Below, in pieces: positions 1 through 8,040 of a DNA stretch of 29,724 nucleotides. Source of the stretch: a bacterium (GTDB taxonomy: Bacteria > Patescibacteriota > Minisyncoccia > Phycocordibacterales > UBA918); contig PAMC01000009.1 in assembly GCA_002710785.1 (NCBI GenBank), forward strand, positions 1 through 29,724, in the 5' to 3' direction. The notes below the pieces were generated by a model. The model had not been told where the DNA came from and searched no databases. It worked only from the letters and a program-made list of their open reading frames with translations. Every line of letters starts with the position of its first letter. Positions within the stretch are counted from its first letter, which is position 1. Both the position numbers and the translations under genes were made by a program.

Positions 1-332
1 TCGACGAGCAGCAGATCACAGACCTACAGGACATTCAGTACGGAATTGAGAACCACCTACGCGAGCACGCGTCACTTCCTGAAACGCTGGTTGTACTCTA
101 CGAGGTAAATGAGCCACCCACTGCGCCAGAAGGTCGAGCTGCGTACCGCTACGAACCAACCGAAGATGGTTTCAATCTCTGTGCAGAGTTTGGTTCTGCT
201 AGCAAGCGAACGTCGCTATACCCAACCCCAACGTTACCAGCCGACACTAAACATGCCTATGTCATAAATCCTAACGACTGGGAACACGAGGCGGGCGAAT
301 GGTGTTTTGAACGAACAGTTGTTTTTGAGTAG
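1..332 (+). CDS. C-terminal part of a pilin-like / DUF5671-like protein (5' end outside window)
   Basis: An open frame enters from the left edge (codons in phase with position 3) and stops at TAG 330-332, giving about 109 residues. The visible part starts with DEQQITDLQDIQYGIENHL, followed by a LPETL turn, a PTAPEGRAAYRY segment and an LCAEF strand. This amphipathic helix, then Pro-rich and beta-rich tail, resembles the soluble domain of pseudopilins. From memory it also resembles the C-terminus of Patescibacteria DUF5671-type membrane proteins. The membrane segments expected upstream are not in the window, so localisation is inferred. It ends 26 bases before the first possible leuS start and could share its transcript. 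Function is unknown; the family call is tentative. Confidence 0.6.
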   Translation, partial: DEQQITDLQDIQYGIENHLREHASLPETLVVLYEVNEPPTAPEGRAAYRYEPTEDGFNLCAEFGSASKRTSLYPTPTLPADTKHAYVINPNDWEHEAGEWCFERTVVFE

Positions 333-376
333 TCAAAGATTTACAGAATATTCGTTGAGTGGCACAATGGCCATCT

Positions 377-3235
377 ATGCATAAGAAGTTTGAGCACAGT
401 GAGATTGAGCGTAAATGGCAGCAGCAATGGGCGGCTGATAAGATTTATGCAACTAACGACACGACGGATAAACCAAAGACGTTTGTGCTCGATATGTTCC
501 CGTACCCTTCAGGCGAAGGCTTGCACGTTGGCCATCCAAAAGGCTACATCGCAACCGATATCTACAGTCGCTTTAAGCGGATGAGTGGCTGCGAGGTACT
601 GCACCCAATGGGGTGGGATGCATTTGGCTTGCCAGCAGAAAACTTTGCTATTAAAAACAAAGTGCATCCACGCGTTGCGGTCGATAAAAACGTTGCCCGC
701 TTTAAAGAACAGCTTGAGGTGCTTGGCTTCGACTACGATTGGGATCGCGAAATCAACACTACTGACCCTGAGTTTTATAAGTGGACGCAGTGGATTTTTG
801 TTCAGCTCTACAAAAAAGGCTTGGCGTACCAAAGCCATGAGCCGATTAACTGGTGTCCGGGTTGCCAGACTGGCTTGGCGAACGAAGACCTCGAGAGTGA
901 TGGTACCTGCGAGCGCTGCGACAGCGTGGTTGAGAAACGACCAATGCGGCAGTGGGTCTTAAAGATTCGTGAGTACGCAGACCGAATGCTCGAAGACTTA
1001 GACACTCTAGAGTGGCCCGAGCATATTAAAGAGGCACAGCGCAACTGGATTGGCCGTTCTGAGGGGGCTGAGATCGACTTTAGGCTCTCAACCAGCGACA
1101 GCGTAACAGTATTTACCACCCGCCCAGACACCCTCTTTGGCGCCACCTACATGGTGCTCGCTCCAGAACACGAGCTGGTGGCAAAAAACAAAGATACTAT
1201 TAGTAATTGGAACGAAGTTGAGGTGTACATCAAAGAAGCGGCCAGCAAGAAGGAGATGGAACGGCTCGACGACACCAAAGAAAAAACCGGCGTGAAGCTT
1301 GAGGGTATTACTGCTATTAACCCCGCGAACGGCGAAGCTATCCCTGTCTACATTGCCGACTACGTACTAGCTTCTTACGGCACTGGCGCCATTATGGCCG
1401 TACCAGCGCACGACGAACGTGACCATGAGTTTGCGAGTAAGTACGAAATTGAGATCCGCGCAGTCGTCCGAAAAAGTTTTGGAGAATCGCTTCCTGACCC
1501 GGTACTACGTGTTGCAGCTGGCGCAATTGTGCATGATCCAAAAACCGACAAGTATCTAGTGCAATACTCCCACGAATTTGAAAAATACTCATTTATTTTT
1601 GGTGGTTTAGAAGATGGAGAAACTTACGCTGAAGCGGCTGTTCGAGAAACACTGGAAGAGACTGGCTACCATACAAAGTTTGTTCGCTACATCACAGACG
1701 AGACAGAGTCGCAATTCTACCACCCGGGCAAGAAAATTAACCGTTTTCTTGTCAGTCGAAGAGTATTACTGGAGTTGACCGACGATAAGCCCGAGGAAGT
1801 TCCTGAAGAGGAATTAGCTAAGCAAAAACCAGTTTGGCTCACGAAGGATGAACTGTTCCAAAAACTCATGGAAGTTGAAGAGGAGGCATACGCTATTGAT
1901 CAACTATTCAACCCCACACCGTTTACCGGAGTGGGTACCCTTTGTAATTCAGGTGAATTTGACAGCATGACTTCTGAAGAGGCTGGGCGAGCTATCACGG
2001 AGAAAGTAGGTGGACGCTTAACTAACACGTACAAAATTCGTGATTGGGTGTTTAGCCGACAGCGCTACTGGGGTGAGCCATTTCCGATAGTGCATATGGC
2101 CGACGGTACGGCGTTGCCGATTGCCGAGGAGCAATTGCCGGTTGTATTACCCGAAGTTGAACACTATGAACCGGCGGGTGATGGGCAGTCACCCCTCGCC
2201 AACATTGCTGACTGGGTAAATGTAACTGGCTACATCACCGAGGACGGCAACTTTATGGTGGCTGATACAGCACCAGAAGGTAGAGAGCTCGTCGAAGCAA
2301 AACGTGAGACCAACACCATGCCACAGTGGGCAGGGAGTAGTTGGTACTACTTGCGTTACATCGATCCGCATAACAGCGACGCACTGATTGACCCAGAAAA
2401 AGAAAAGCGCTGGCAACCAGTTGATGTTTACGTTGGTGGCGATCATGCGGTGCGGCACCTTATTTACGCGCGATTTTGGCATAAGTTTTTATACGACATT
2501 GGTGTTGTATCTACCATCGAGCCGTTTCAGCGCCTTGAGTTTCTAGGCTTTATTTTGGCTGAAGATGGCCGCAAGATGAGTAAGCGCTGGGGGAATGTGA
2601 TTAACCCTGACGATATTGTGAAGCTCGTTGGTGCCGACACGATGCGGGTCTACGAGATGTTTATGGGGCCATTTGAGAATACGATTGCCTGGAGTCAGGA
2701 TGGATTGGCTGGGGCCCGACGTTTTTTGGAGCGCGTTAATGGCCTTAGTGAGCACGTGAATAAGTCTGGCAGTGAAGCTGCTACCCGCCAGCTACACAAA
2801 ACCATTAAAAAAGTGGCCGCCGACATTGAAGATTTTAAATTTAACACCGCTGTAAGTGCCATGATGATGTACATCAATACAGCAGAAAAAGATTGCTTAA
2901 CTCAGGCCGAGTATGAGACTTTCTTACGTGTATTAGCACCGTTTGCTCCGCACCTTACCGAAGATCTGTGGCACAGGGCAGGGAAGAGCAACTCAATTCA
3001 CCTAGAACCTTTTCCAGAATACGACGCGAAGCTAGCCACCGACACAGAGATTACCATTGGTGTGCAGATTAACGGTAAGGTGCGGGGAGATATTACGATT
3101 GCCCCTGACGCGTCGGAAGCGGAGGCTACTAGTGCTGCCAAAACGAATGAACGCGTTGCGAGCTACCTGGCTGAAGGAGAAATAAAGAAAATCATCTACA
3201 AACCAGGTAAAATCCTAAACTTGATTGTCCAGTAA
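377..3235 (+). CDS. leuS: leucyl-tRNA synthetase with an inserted Nudix domain
   Basis: Class I synthetase charging tRNA-Leu with leucine in the cytoplasm. Numbered from ATG 377, it shows the HIGH-type motif HVGH at 50-53, a zinc ribbon with Cys160/163 and Cys178/181, and the editing (CP1) threonine-rich stretch TTRPDTLFG near 246. The editing-site loop GTGAIMAVPAHDERD lies near 335 and KMSKR at 733-737. Between the end of the CP1 core (about residue 372) and the strand CNSGEF lies an extra domain of about 140 residues with a complete Nudix box (GGLEDGE then RETLEETGY, about 409-431). The leucine-specific domain normally found before KMSKS is missing. GTG 359 is an alternative start adding six residues; ATG 377 gives the usual family N-terminus. 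Neither has a Shine-Dalgarno sequence. Identity is certain; the role of the Nudix domain is not. Confidence 0.97.
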   Translation: MHKKFEHSEIERKWQQQWAADKIYATNDTTDKPKTFVLDMFPYPSGEGLHVGHPKGYIATDIYSRFKRMSGCEVLHPMGWDAFGLPAENFAIKNKVHPRVAVDKNVARFKEQLEVLGFDYDWDREINTTDPEFYKWTQWIFVQLYKKGLAYQSHEPINWCPGCQTGLANEDLESDGTCERCDSVVEKRPMRQWVLKIREYADRMLEDLDTLEWPEHIKEAQRNWIGRSEGAEIDFRLSTSDSVTVFTTRPDTLFGATYMVLAPEHELVAKNKDTISNWNEVEVYIKEAASKKEMERLDDTKEKTGVKLEGITAINPANGEAIPVYIADYVLASYGTGAIMAVPAHDERDHEFASKYEIEIRAVVRKSFGESLPDPVLRVAAGAIVHDPKTDKYLVQYSHEFEKYSFIFGGLEDGETYAEAAVRETLEETGYHTKFVRYITDETESQFYHPGKKINRFLVSRRVLLELTDDKPEEVPEEELAKQKPVWLTKDELFQKLMEVEEEAYAIDQLFNPTPFTGVGTLCNSGEFDSMTSEEAGRAITEKVGGRLTNTYKIRDWVFSRQRYWGEPFPIVHMADGTALPIAEEQLPVVLPEVEHYEPAGDGQSPLANIADWVNVTGYITEDGNFMVADTAPEGRELVEAKRETNTMPQWAGSSWYYLRYIDPHNSDALIDPEKEKRWQPVDVYVGGDHAVRHLIYARFWHKFLYDIGVVSTIEPFQRLEFLGFILAEDGRKMSKRWGNVINPDDIVKLVGADTMRVYEMFMGPFENTIAWSQDGLAGARRFLERVNGLSEHVNKSGSEAATRQLHKTIKKVAADIEDFKFNTAVSAMMMYINTAEKDCLTQAEYETFLRVLAPFAPHLTEDLWHRAGKSNSIHLEPFPEYDAKLATDTEITIGVQINGKVRGDITIAPDASEAEATSAAKTNERVASYLAEGEIKKIIYKPGKILNLIVQ

Positions 3236-3250
3236 TATGTTGCGCCACCA

Positions 3251-3283
3251 CTGCTTGACCAATTGTCAAGCAGGTGTTATAAA
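3251..3283 (+). promoter_or_regulatory. sigma-70-type promoter overlapped by a 9-bp dyad
   Basis: TTGACC (3255-3260) and TATAAA (3278-3283) are separated by exactly 17 bases, a near-consensus housekeeping promoter. A perfect 9-bp inverted repeat, CTGCTTGAC (3251-3259) and GTCAAGCAG (3265-3273) with a 5-base centre, covers the -35 box and spacer. No T-run follows the repeat, so it is more like an operator than a terminator, although it could still weakly end leuS transcripts. Predicted transcription start is near 3290, leaving a leader of about 80 bases before the gene at 3369. Confidence 0.6.
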
Positions 3284-3368
3284 TACGCCTACGCATAGAA
3301 ATGTTGGCACTATTTCTGTATAAGATGTAACGAAATACTGCTGCTTATTATAAAGAAAACGCTCTACG

Positions 3369-4394
3369 ATGATTACGTTTAAACCAAAACAAGTAAGCAA
3401 GAAGCTTCTCTCGGTACTCCCAGACCGAGCCCGCGACGTGCTCGAGAAGCGCTACGGCATCGGTAAGGATTCTGGCAAGACCACACTTGAGGCGATTGGC
3501 CAGACCTACGGCATTACCCGTGAGCGAGTGCGCCAGATCGAAAACTACGGCATTGCGCAGATCCAAAAGTCGGACGTGTACGAGGAGTTTCAACCAATCT
3601 TTGACGAACTCCACGCTGCTATTGAAGAGCTCGGCGGCGGTCTTTTGGCTGAGCAGACGTTGCTCGAAGAGATCACTGATGATGAGTCACTTCGTCATCA
3701 CATCTACTTCTTGCTCGTCTTGGGCGATCCGTTCTACCGCAGTAAAGAAAACACCAACTACGCGCACCGCTGGTACACCGAAAAGAAAATTGCCGACCTG
3801 GTAGAGAAGGGTTTGCGCAGCGTCTACAAGTCGCTCGATCGCGATGAGCTGGTTTCCGAGGAGGAGATTCTCAATCGTTTCCGTAACGAGCTGATTGATA
3901 TTGCTGATAAATACGACGAGCAAATTCTCAAGCGCTGGCTCATGATCTCTAAGGACATCGATCGTAACCCGCTGGGTGAATGGGGGCACGCCAGCTCTCC
4001 AAACGTCCGCGTGAAAGGTATTCGTGACTACGCCTACCTCGTGGTTAAACGCCATGGCTCACCGATGCACTTCCGTGAAGTAGCTGAGGAGATCGAGAAG
4101 CTGTTTGAACGCAAAGCCCACACGGCTACTACCCACAACGAGCTCATTAAGGATGACCGCTTCGTACTGGTTGGCCGCGGCCTCTACGCCCTTACCGAGT
4201 GGGGATACTCAGCTGGTGTCGTTAAAGACGTGCTCCGTGACATTCTCGAGCAAAGCGGCCCAATGAGCCGCGAAGAGATTATTGACAAGGTCCGCAAGGA
4301 GCGTTACGTGAAGGACAACACCATCGTGGTAAACCTTCAAGACACCAATCTCTTTAAGCGCCTCAGCAACGGCACGTACACCCTCGCTGAATAA
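3369..4394 (+). CDS. sigma-factor region-4 / HARE-HTH fusion regulator
   Basis: A 341-residue protein. Residues 17-66 read as a sigma-70 region 4 helix-turn-helix (RARDVLEKRYG, then GITRERVRQIENYGI), the part that binds -35 elements. Residues about 215-281 match a HARE-HTH domain (RDYAYLVVKRHGSPMHFREV, then a GRGLYAL turn), as found in the RNA polymerase delta subunit and some chromatin and restriction proteins. The middle is helical and charged. There is no sigma region 2, so it cannot act as a complete sigma factor; a transcription regulator or RNA polymerase accessory factor is the reasonable inference. It stands alone between its own promoter and a strong terminator, and the promoter dyad could allow autoregulation. 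Domain calls are confident; function is not. Confidence 0.8.
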   Translation: MITFKPKQVSKKLLSVLPDRARDVLEKRYGIGKDSGKTTLEAIGQTYGITRERVRQIENYGIAQIQKSDVYEEFQPIFDELHAAIEELGGGLLAEQTLLEEITDDESLRHHIYFLLVLGDPFYRSKENTNYAHRWYTEKKIADLVEKGLRSVYKSLDRDELVSEEEILNRFRNELIDIADKYDEQILKRWLMISKDIDRNPLGEWGHASSPNVRVKGIRDYAYLVVKRHGSPMHFREVAEEIEKLFERKAHTATTHNELIKDDRFVLVGRGLYALTEWGYSAGVVKDVLRDILEQSGPMSREEIIDKVRKERYVKDNTIVVNLQDTNLFKRLSNGTYTLAE

Positions 4395-4405
4395 GCACTA
4401 TCCAG

Positions 4406-4436
4406 AAAATCGCGCAGTCACCGACTGCGCGATTTT
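4406..4436 (+). terminator. intrinsic terminator after the sigma-4/HARE gene
   Basis: A perfect 14-bp hairpin: AAAATCGCGCAGTC (4406-4419), loop ACC, and GACTGCGCGATTTT (4423-4436). The A-run and T-run flank the GC core inside the stem, so it could work in both directions. It starts 11 bases after the stop codon. Confidence 0.85.
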
Positions 4437-4446
4437 CGCGTTGCGG

Positions 4447-4452
4447 TACAAT
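4447..4452 (+). promoter_or_regulatory. -10 box placed for near-leaderless transcription
   Basis: TACAAT ends 10 bases before the ATG at 4463, so transcription would start only a few bases upstream of the start codon. No clear -35 or TGn extension is seen. It lies directly after the terminator, so the downstream gene needs its own promoter. Confidence 0.5.
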
Positions 4453-4462
4453 AGGTAACAAT

Positions 4463-5872
4463 ATGTCTATTGACTACAAGGAAGATATCGTCGACAAAAT
4501 TCCGGTGCTCGGCGGTACCATCAACTGGTTGGCTGGTAACGATGCTGATTACGGCGGTGTTCTTTTTGGTCTCTGTGTAATTCTCCTGGCGAGTATGTGG
4601 TGGTTTACCGGGATTTCCTTTGGGCAAATATTTATCATCACTGCAGTTCTGGCGCCTGTTTGGCTCACCTACTTTGTCTTTCGGCACCTCTTTTTTAACA
4701 AGTGGATGGACTACGTGGGCAAGAGTTTTGCCTTACGCAACGGCCGCACCACGCTACGCATCAAGCTGCCTCCCGAAGTGCAAAAATCGCCCGAGGCTAT
4801 GGAGTTTGTTATTTCCCAGATTCACAATGCCGCGAATCCTGACAACCTGATGCAAACCTACCTGCAAGGCAAGCGACCGCTCCCATTTTCGTTTGAAATT
4901 GTCTCAATTGGCGGCGAGGTGCGCTTTTACGTAAACGTGCCAACGAGCAAAACTAAAGACGCCTTTGAAGTCAACATGTACGCTCAGTACCCAGGTGTTG
5001 AGATCACTGAAGAGCCGGTTGACTATGCAGCAGAAATTCCTCTAGGGGGCGGTGAGAAATGGGATATGATGTCGTTTCATATGGGAAAGAAGAAGGAGGG
5101 TATTTTTCCTATCAAAACCTACATCGATTTTGAGCTAAATCGTATGCCAAAAGAAGAGGAAAAGGTTGATCCAATGACACCTATGTTGGAGGTACTCTCG
5201 AGTATCCAGCCACACGAACGTATCTACGTGCAGTTTGTCATGAAGTCTTTTCGTAAAGATTCGTTTAAAAACGGACAACTAATTACCGGTGAAGGACCTG
5301 ATTGGAATAAAAAGCTCTACGAAGAGGTCAACAGCATGATGAACCGTGACCCAGATACCAAAGCCGCCAAGGAAGGCGGAAGCGCAGAAGAGCTGGCACG
5401 CCTAACCACCGCTGAGCGTAATAAAATTGAGGCCATGGAACGCAACGCGGCTAAGTATGCTTACAAAGGGGCTATTCGCTGGATTTACTTCGTCGAGAAA
5501 GGTAAGTTCAATGGCGACATTATTAACCCTGTTATTCGTTCGTTTAGTCAGTACGATATTGCGGATAGAAACTTGATTGGTGTTCGGTGGCGCACTGATG
5601 CTGGGTACCAAGACATCTTCAGGTGGCAGAAGAAACAAATTGTTGGCTGGAAAAAGCAAGAGCATAAAGAGTACAAAACCCGAGTCTTTTACAACAAAGC
5701 ACGTTCTGACCAGGAGACCTACTGGACAATAGAGGAGTTGGCGACTATGTTCCACTTGCCAGGTAAGGTGGCTCTAACGCCAAGTCTTGACCGCGTTGAA
5801 TCTACCCGCAGTACCGCACCGGCCAACCTGCCCACCGGGCACCTGCCCGAAAGTCATGAGCCTACCTACTGA
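4463..5872 (+). CDS. two-helix membrane protein resembling the non-ATPase part of VirB4/TraG-like proteins (DUF8128-like)
   Basis: 469 residues. Two hydrophobic helices lie at about 31-50 and 53-74, followed by a soluble domain beginning with TTLRIKLPPEVQKSPEAMEF. The motifs IGGEVRFYVNVP and MYAQYPGVEI and the C-terminal signature ELATMFHLPGKV ... STAPANLP are ones I associate from memory with Patescibacteria proteins annotated as type IV secretion DNA-transfer ATPases (DUF8128). No Walker A or B motif is visible here, so this is that scaffold without the motor. Position next to mltG suggests an envelope role, possibly a partner of a separately encoded ATPase; this is inference. The start is set by the -10 box ten bases upstream. 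Confidence 0.7.
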   Translation: MSIDYKEDIVDKIPVLGGTINWLAGNDADYGGVLFGLCVILLASMWWFTGISFGQIFIITAVLAPVWLTYFVFRHLFFNKWMDYVGKSFALRNGRTTLRIKLPPEVQKSPEAMEFVISQIHNAANPDNLMQTYLQGKRPLPFSFEIVSIGGEVRFYVNVPTSKTKDAFEVNMYAQYPGVEITEEPVDYAAEIPLGGGEKWDMMSFHMGKKKEGIFPIKTYIDFELNRMPKEEEKVDPMTPMLEVLSSIQPHERIYVQFVMKSFRKDSFKNGQLITGEGPDWNKKLYEEVNSMMNRDPDTKAAKEGGSAEELARLTTAERNKIEAMERNAAKYAYKGAIRWIYFVEKGKFNGDIINPVIRSFSQYDIADRNLIGVRWRTDAGYQDIFRWQKKQIVGWKKQEHKEYKTRVFYNKARSDQETYWTIEELATMFHLPGKVALTPSLDRVESTRSTAPANLPTGHLPESHEPTY

Positions 5873-6887
5873 TTCTCCAGACTCACCAGAGAGTGAGTAC
5901 GTAGTAGCAAATGAGCCTAAGCGGCGATTCTTGCTTTGGATAGCCTCGGCGACTCTCGCTGCCATGCTGCTCAGCGTGGCTGCCATTGGTTGGTGGTTGA
6001 CCACTGCTCCCAACTACAGCGGCGAACGTGAAGTTCTTGTAACGCCTGGCCAGAGCGTGAGTGAGGTCGTGGCTACTGTGGCGGGTGTTGGTGTAGTACG
6101 CTCTGAGCTTCTACTCTACGGCGTGACACAGCTCTCCTATCGCGACGAGACCATCGAGACAGGCACATACACATTTTCAAATTCGCAAAACGTGTTTTCG
6201 GTGGCGCGGGAACTTATGCTCGTCACCCCAGCAGACGAGTTGGTGGCGGTGACGTTTCCGGAAGGGATTACGCTTGCCACAATGGCCAGCATTGCCGCAG
6301 CTGCACTGACGGAGGTTAGCAAAACTGACTTTCTGACCGCAACAGAAGGTATGGAGGGTGAACTCTTACCAGAAACCTACTTTGTACCGGTCGACTTCAC
6401 CACTGAAGAATTAATTGCGTTGCTTACTCGTAGTCAAGATGAGTTGCTGTTAAAGAATAACGAAGCACTCACTAGGAGTGGGTTGAGCGAGTACCAGGTG
6501 CTGATTCTAGCCTCAATACTAGAACGCGAAGCAAACGATGAGAGAAGTATGCGGGCAGTAGCTGGTATTTTGCTCAACCGCTTTAATGCCGGCATGCCAC
6601 TTCAGGCTGACGCCACCATTGAGTATGTGTTAGAGACGCCACTTAACGAGTTACGGCCCGGTGAACTAGCTGAGAACTTGCGCGAGCTGGAGAGTCCGTA
6701 CAACACCTACCTCAATGCTGGCTTACCACCCACTCCGATTGGTAACCCGGGACAATTAGCCATTGAGGCTGTCCTCAATCCAATTCAGTCAAATTACTTT
6801 TTTTATATCACGGGTGATGATGGGGAGTTTTACTACGCCGAGACCTATGAGCAACACCTCGTTAACATTGAGCGACATTTGCGGTAG
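5856..6887 (+). CDS. mltG: endolytic murein transglycosylase MltG (YceG-like)
   Basis: 343 residues from ATG 5856. MltG cuts nascent peptidoglycan glycan strands at the outer face of the membrane and sets strand length. Visible: a short cytoplasmic tail, one membrane helix (25-48), a LysM-like region, then the catalytic domain with GELLPETYFVP, LASILEREA (catalytic Glu at about 223, matching the E. coli position), MPLQADATIEY, SPYNTYLNAGLPPTPI and NPGQLAIEAVLNP. All family landmarks are present and length is normal. The frame stays open back to TTG 5787, but ATG 5856 is preferred because it gives a compact N-terminus. It overlaps the preceding stop by 17 bases, implying co-transcription and perhaps coupled translation. 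Confidence 0.95.
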   Translation: MSLPTDSPDSPESEYVVANEPKRRFLLWIASATLAAMLLSVAAIGWWLTTAPNYSGEREVLVTPGQSVSEVVATVAGVGVVRSELLLYGVTQLSYRDETIETGTYTFSNSQNVFSVARELMLVTPADELVAVTFPEGITLATMASIAAAALTEVSKTDFLTATEGMEGELLPETYFVPVDFTTEELIALLTRSQDELLLKNNEALTRSGLSEYQVLILASILEREANDERSMRAVAGILLNRFNAGMPLQADATIEYVLETPLNELRPGELAENLRELESPYNTYLNAGLPPTPIGNPGQLAIEAVLNPIQSNYFFYITGDDGEFYYAETYEQHLVNIERHLR

Positions 6888-6902
6888 AGTAGCTGCGCTT
6901 GT

Positions 6903-6978
6903 CCCGTTAGAGTCATAGCGCACCGATTCGCGACATTTGTATATAAAGATTTATATAAACATGAAAAGCTCTAACGGG
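6903..6978 (+). repeat. dispersed inverted-repeat element, copy upstream of mnmA
   Basis: The left arm CCCGTTAGAG (6903-6912) and right arm CTCTAACGGG (6969-6978) are perfect 10-bp complements, separated by 56 bases of partly AT-rich sequence that contains TATATA/TATAAA-like boxes (6940-6957). The right arm is immediately followed by the proposed mnmA ATG (6979). The same arms recur at 15705, 22724 and 28437/28536. Confidence 0.7.
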
Positions 6979-8040
6979 ATGAGTAAAACAAAAACAGTGT
7001 TTGTCGGCCTCTCTGGCGGTGTAGATTCCTCCGTGGCCGCGCTCCGCCTTAAAAACCGAGGCTTTAACGTGGTTGGAGTGTTTATTAAAGTCTGGCACCC
7101 AGATTGGCTGGTCTGTAACTGGGAGCAAGAGCGCCTTGATGCTATGCGTGTCGCTGCGCACTTAGGTATTCCATTTTTGACCTGTGATGCCGAGGCGGCT
7201 TACCGCGCGGGTGTTGCTGAGTACTTTGTTAACGAGCACAAGGCTGGTCGGACACCTAACCCTGACGTGATGTGCAACCAGCAGGTAAAGTTTGGAGCAT
7301 TCCTTACCTTCGCCAAAGAGTATAACGCAGACTACATAGCCACCGGGCACTACGCACAAAGAATTGAAACATCTGACGTACCAGAGCTACACCGCGGCGT
7401 CGACACACAGAAAGACCAAACGTACTTTCTTTGGACGCTCACCAATGAGCAACTGGCGCACAGCCTGTTTCCGGTTGGTGATACACAAAAAGCAAAAATA
7501 CGGGCTGAGGCAGAAGCCGCCGGTATTCCGGTCGCAGAGAAGAAAGACAGTCAGGGTATCTGTTTTCTTGGCCATATCGATATTGCCGAATTTCTCAAGC
7601 ACTACATTGAGCTCGTGCCTGGTGATGTCCTTGATACCGCAGGGAACATAATCGGCGCACACCACGGGGCGTTAACGTACACACTAGGGCAGCGGCACGG
7701 CTTTGACGTCACGACAACAGACGCAAAGCGGCCAGGTATGTTTGTGGTAGCTAAAGACATTACAAAAAACACCATCACTGTTGATACTCAACCTGCGGAA
7801 ATTGCTGCTGACCACACGTTCTCGTTGCACTCCACTGTCTTACGAGCAGCTATTGCTTCTGGTGATACACTCGAGGTGCAGTTTCGCTACCGTCAAAAAC
7901 CGCTTGATGCAGAAGTGATTTCTGCCCGCGACAGGAAAATCGTCATGAGACTTACTGCCACCGCAGAAAGTCCAGCAGCTGGCCAATCCTGTGTACTATA
8001 CCGAGGCTCGCACTGCCTGGGTGGTGGTATTATTGGGTAA
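6979..8040 (+). CDS. mnmA: tRNA-specific 2-thiouridylase MnmA
   Basis: MnmA adds sulfur to uridine 34 of Lys, Glu and Gln tRNAs, using ATP and a relayed persulfide. From ATG 6979 it has 353 residues. It has the PP-loop SGGVDSS (12-18), the first catalytic cysteine in NPDVMCNQQ (Cys99) and the second in SQGICFLG (Cys195), so both redox cysteines are kept. GHYAQR and KDQTYFLW are also family motifs, and the C-terminal beta-barrel is complete. ATG 6961 would add six residues encoded partly by the inverted repeat; the family N-terminus fits 6979 better. No Shine-Dalgarno sequence is present. If the flanking repeat arms pair, the start codon sits at the base of the hairpin, which could limit translation. 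Confidence 0.95.
   Translation: MSKTKTVFVGLSGGVDSSVAALRLKNRGFNVVGVFIKVWHPDWLVCNWEQERLDAMRVAAHLGIPFLTCDAEAAYRAGVAEYFVNEHKAGRTPNPDVMCNQQVKFGAFLTFAKEYNADYIATGHYAQRIETSDVPELHRGVDTQKDQTYFLWTLTNEQLAHSLFPVGDTQKAKIRAEAEAAGIPVAEKKDSQGICFLGHIDIAEFLKHYIELVPGDVLDTAGNIIGAHHGALTYTLGQRHGFDVTTTDAKRPGMFVVAKDITKNTITVDTQPAEIAADHTFSLHSTVLRAAIASGDTLEVQFRYRQKPLDAEVISARDRKIVMRLTATAESPAAGQSCVLYRGSHCLGGGIIG

Noticed and set aside
3251..3273. Rho-independent terminator of leuS
   Set aside because: The stem has no following T-run and coincides with a well-spaced promoter, so an operator role fits better, though weak termination is not excluded.
5787..5855. N-terminal extension of MltG from TTG 5787
   Set aside because: It lies wholly inside the preceding gene in another phase and adds a Pro/Cys-rich stretch unlike MltG; ATG 5856 is sufficient.
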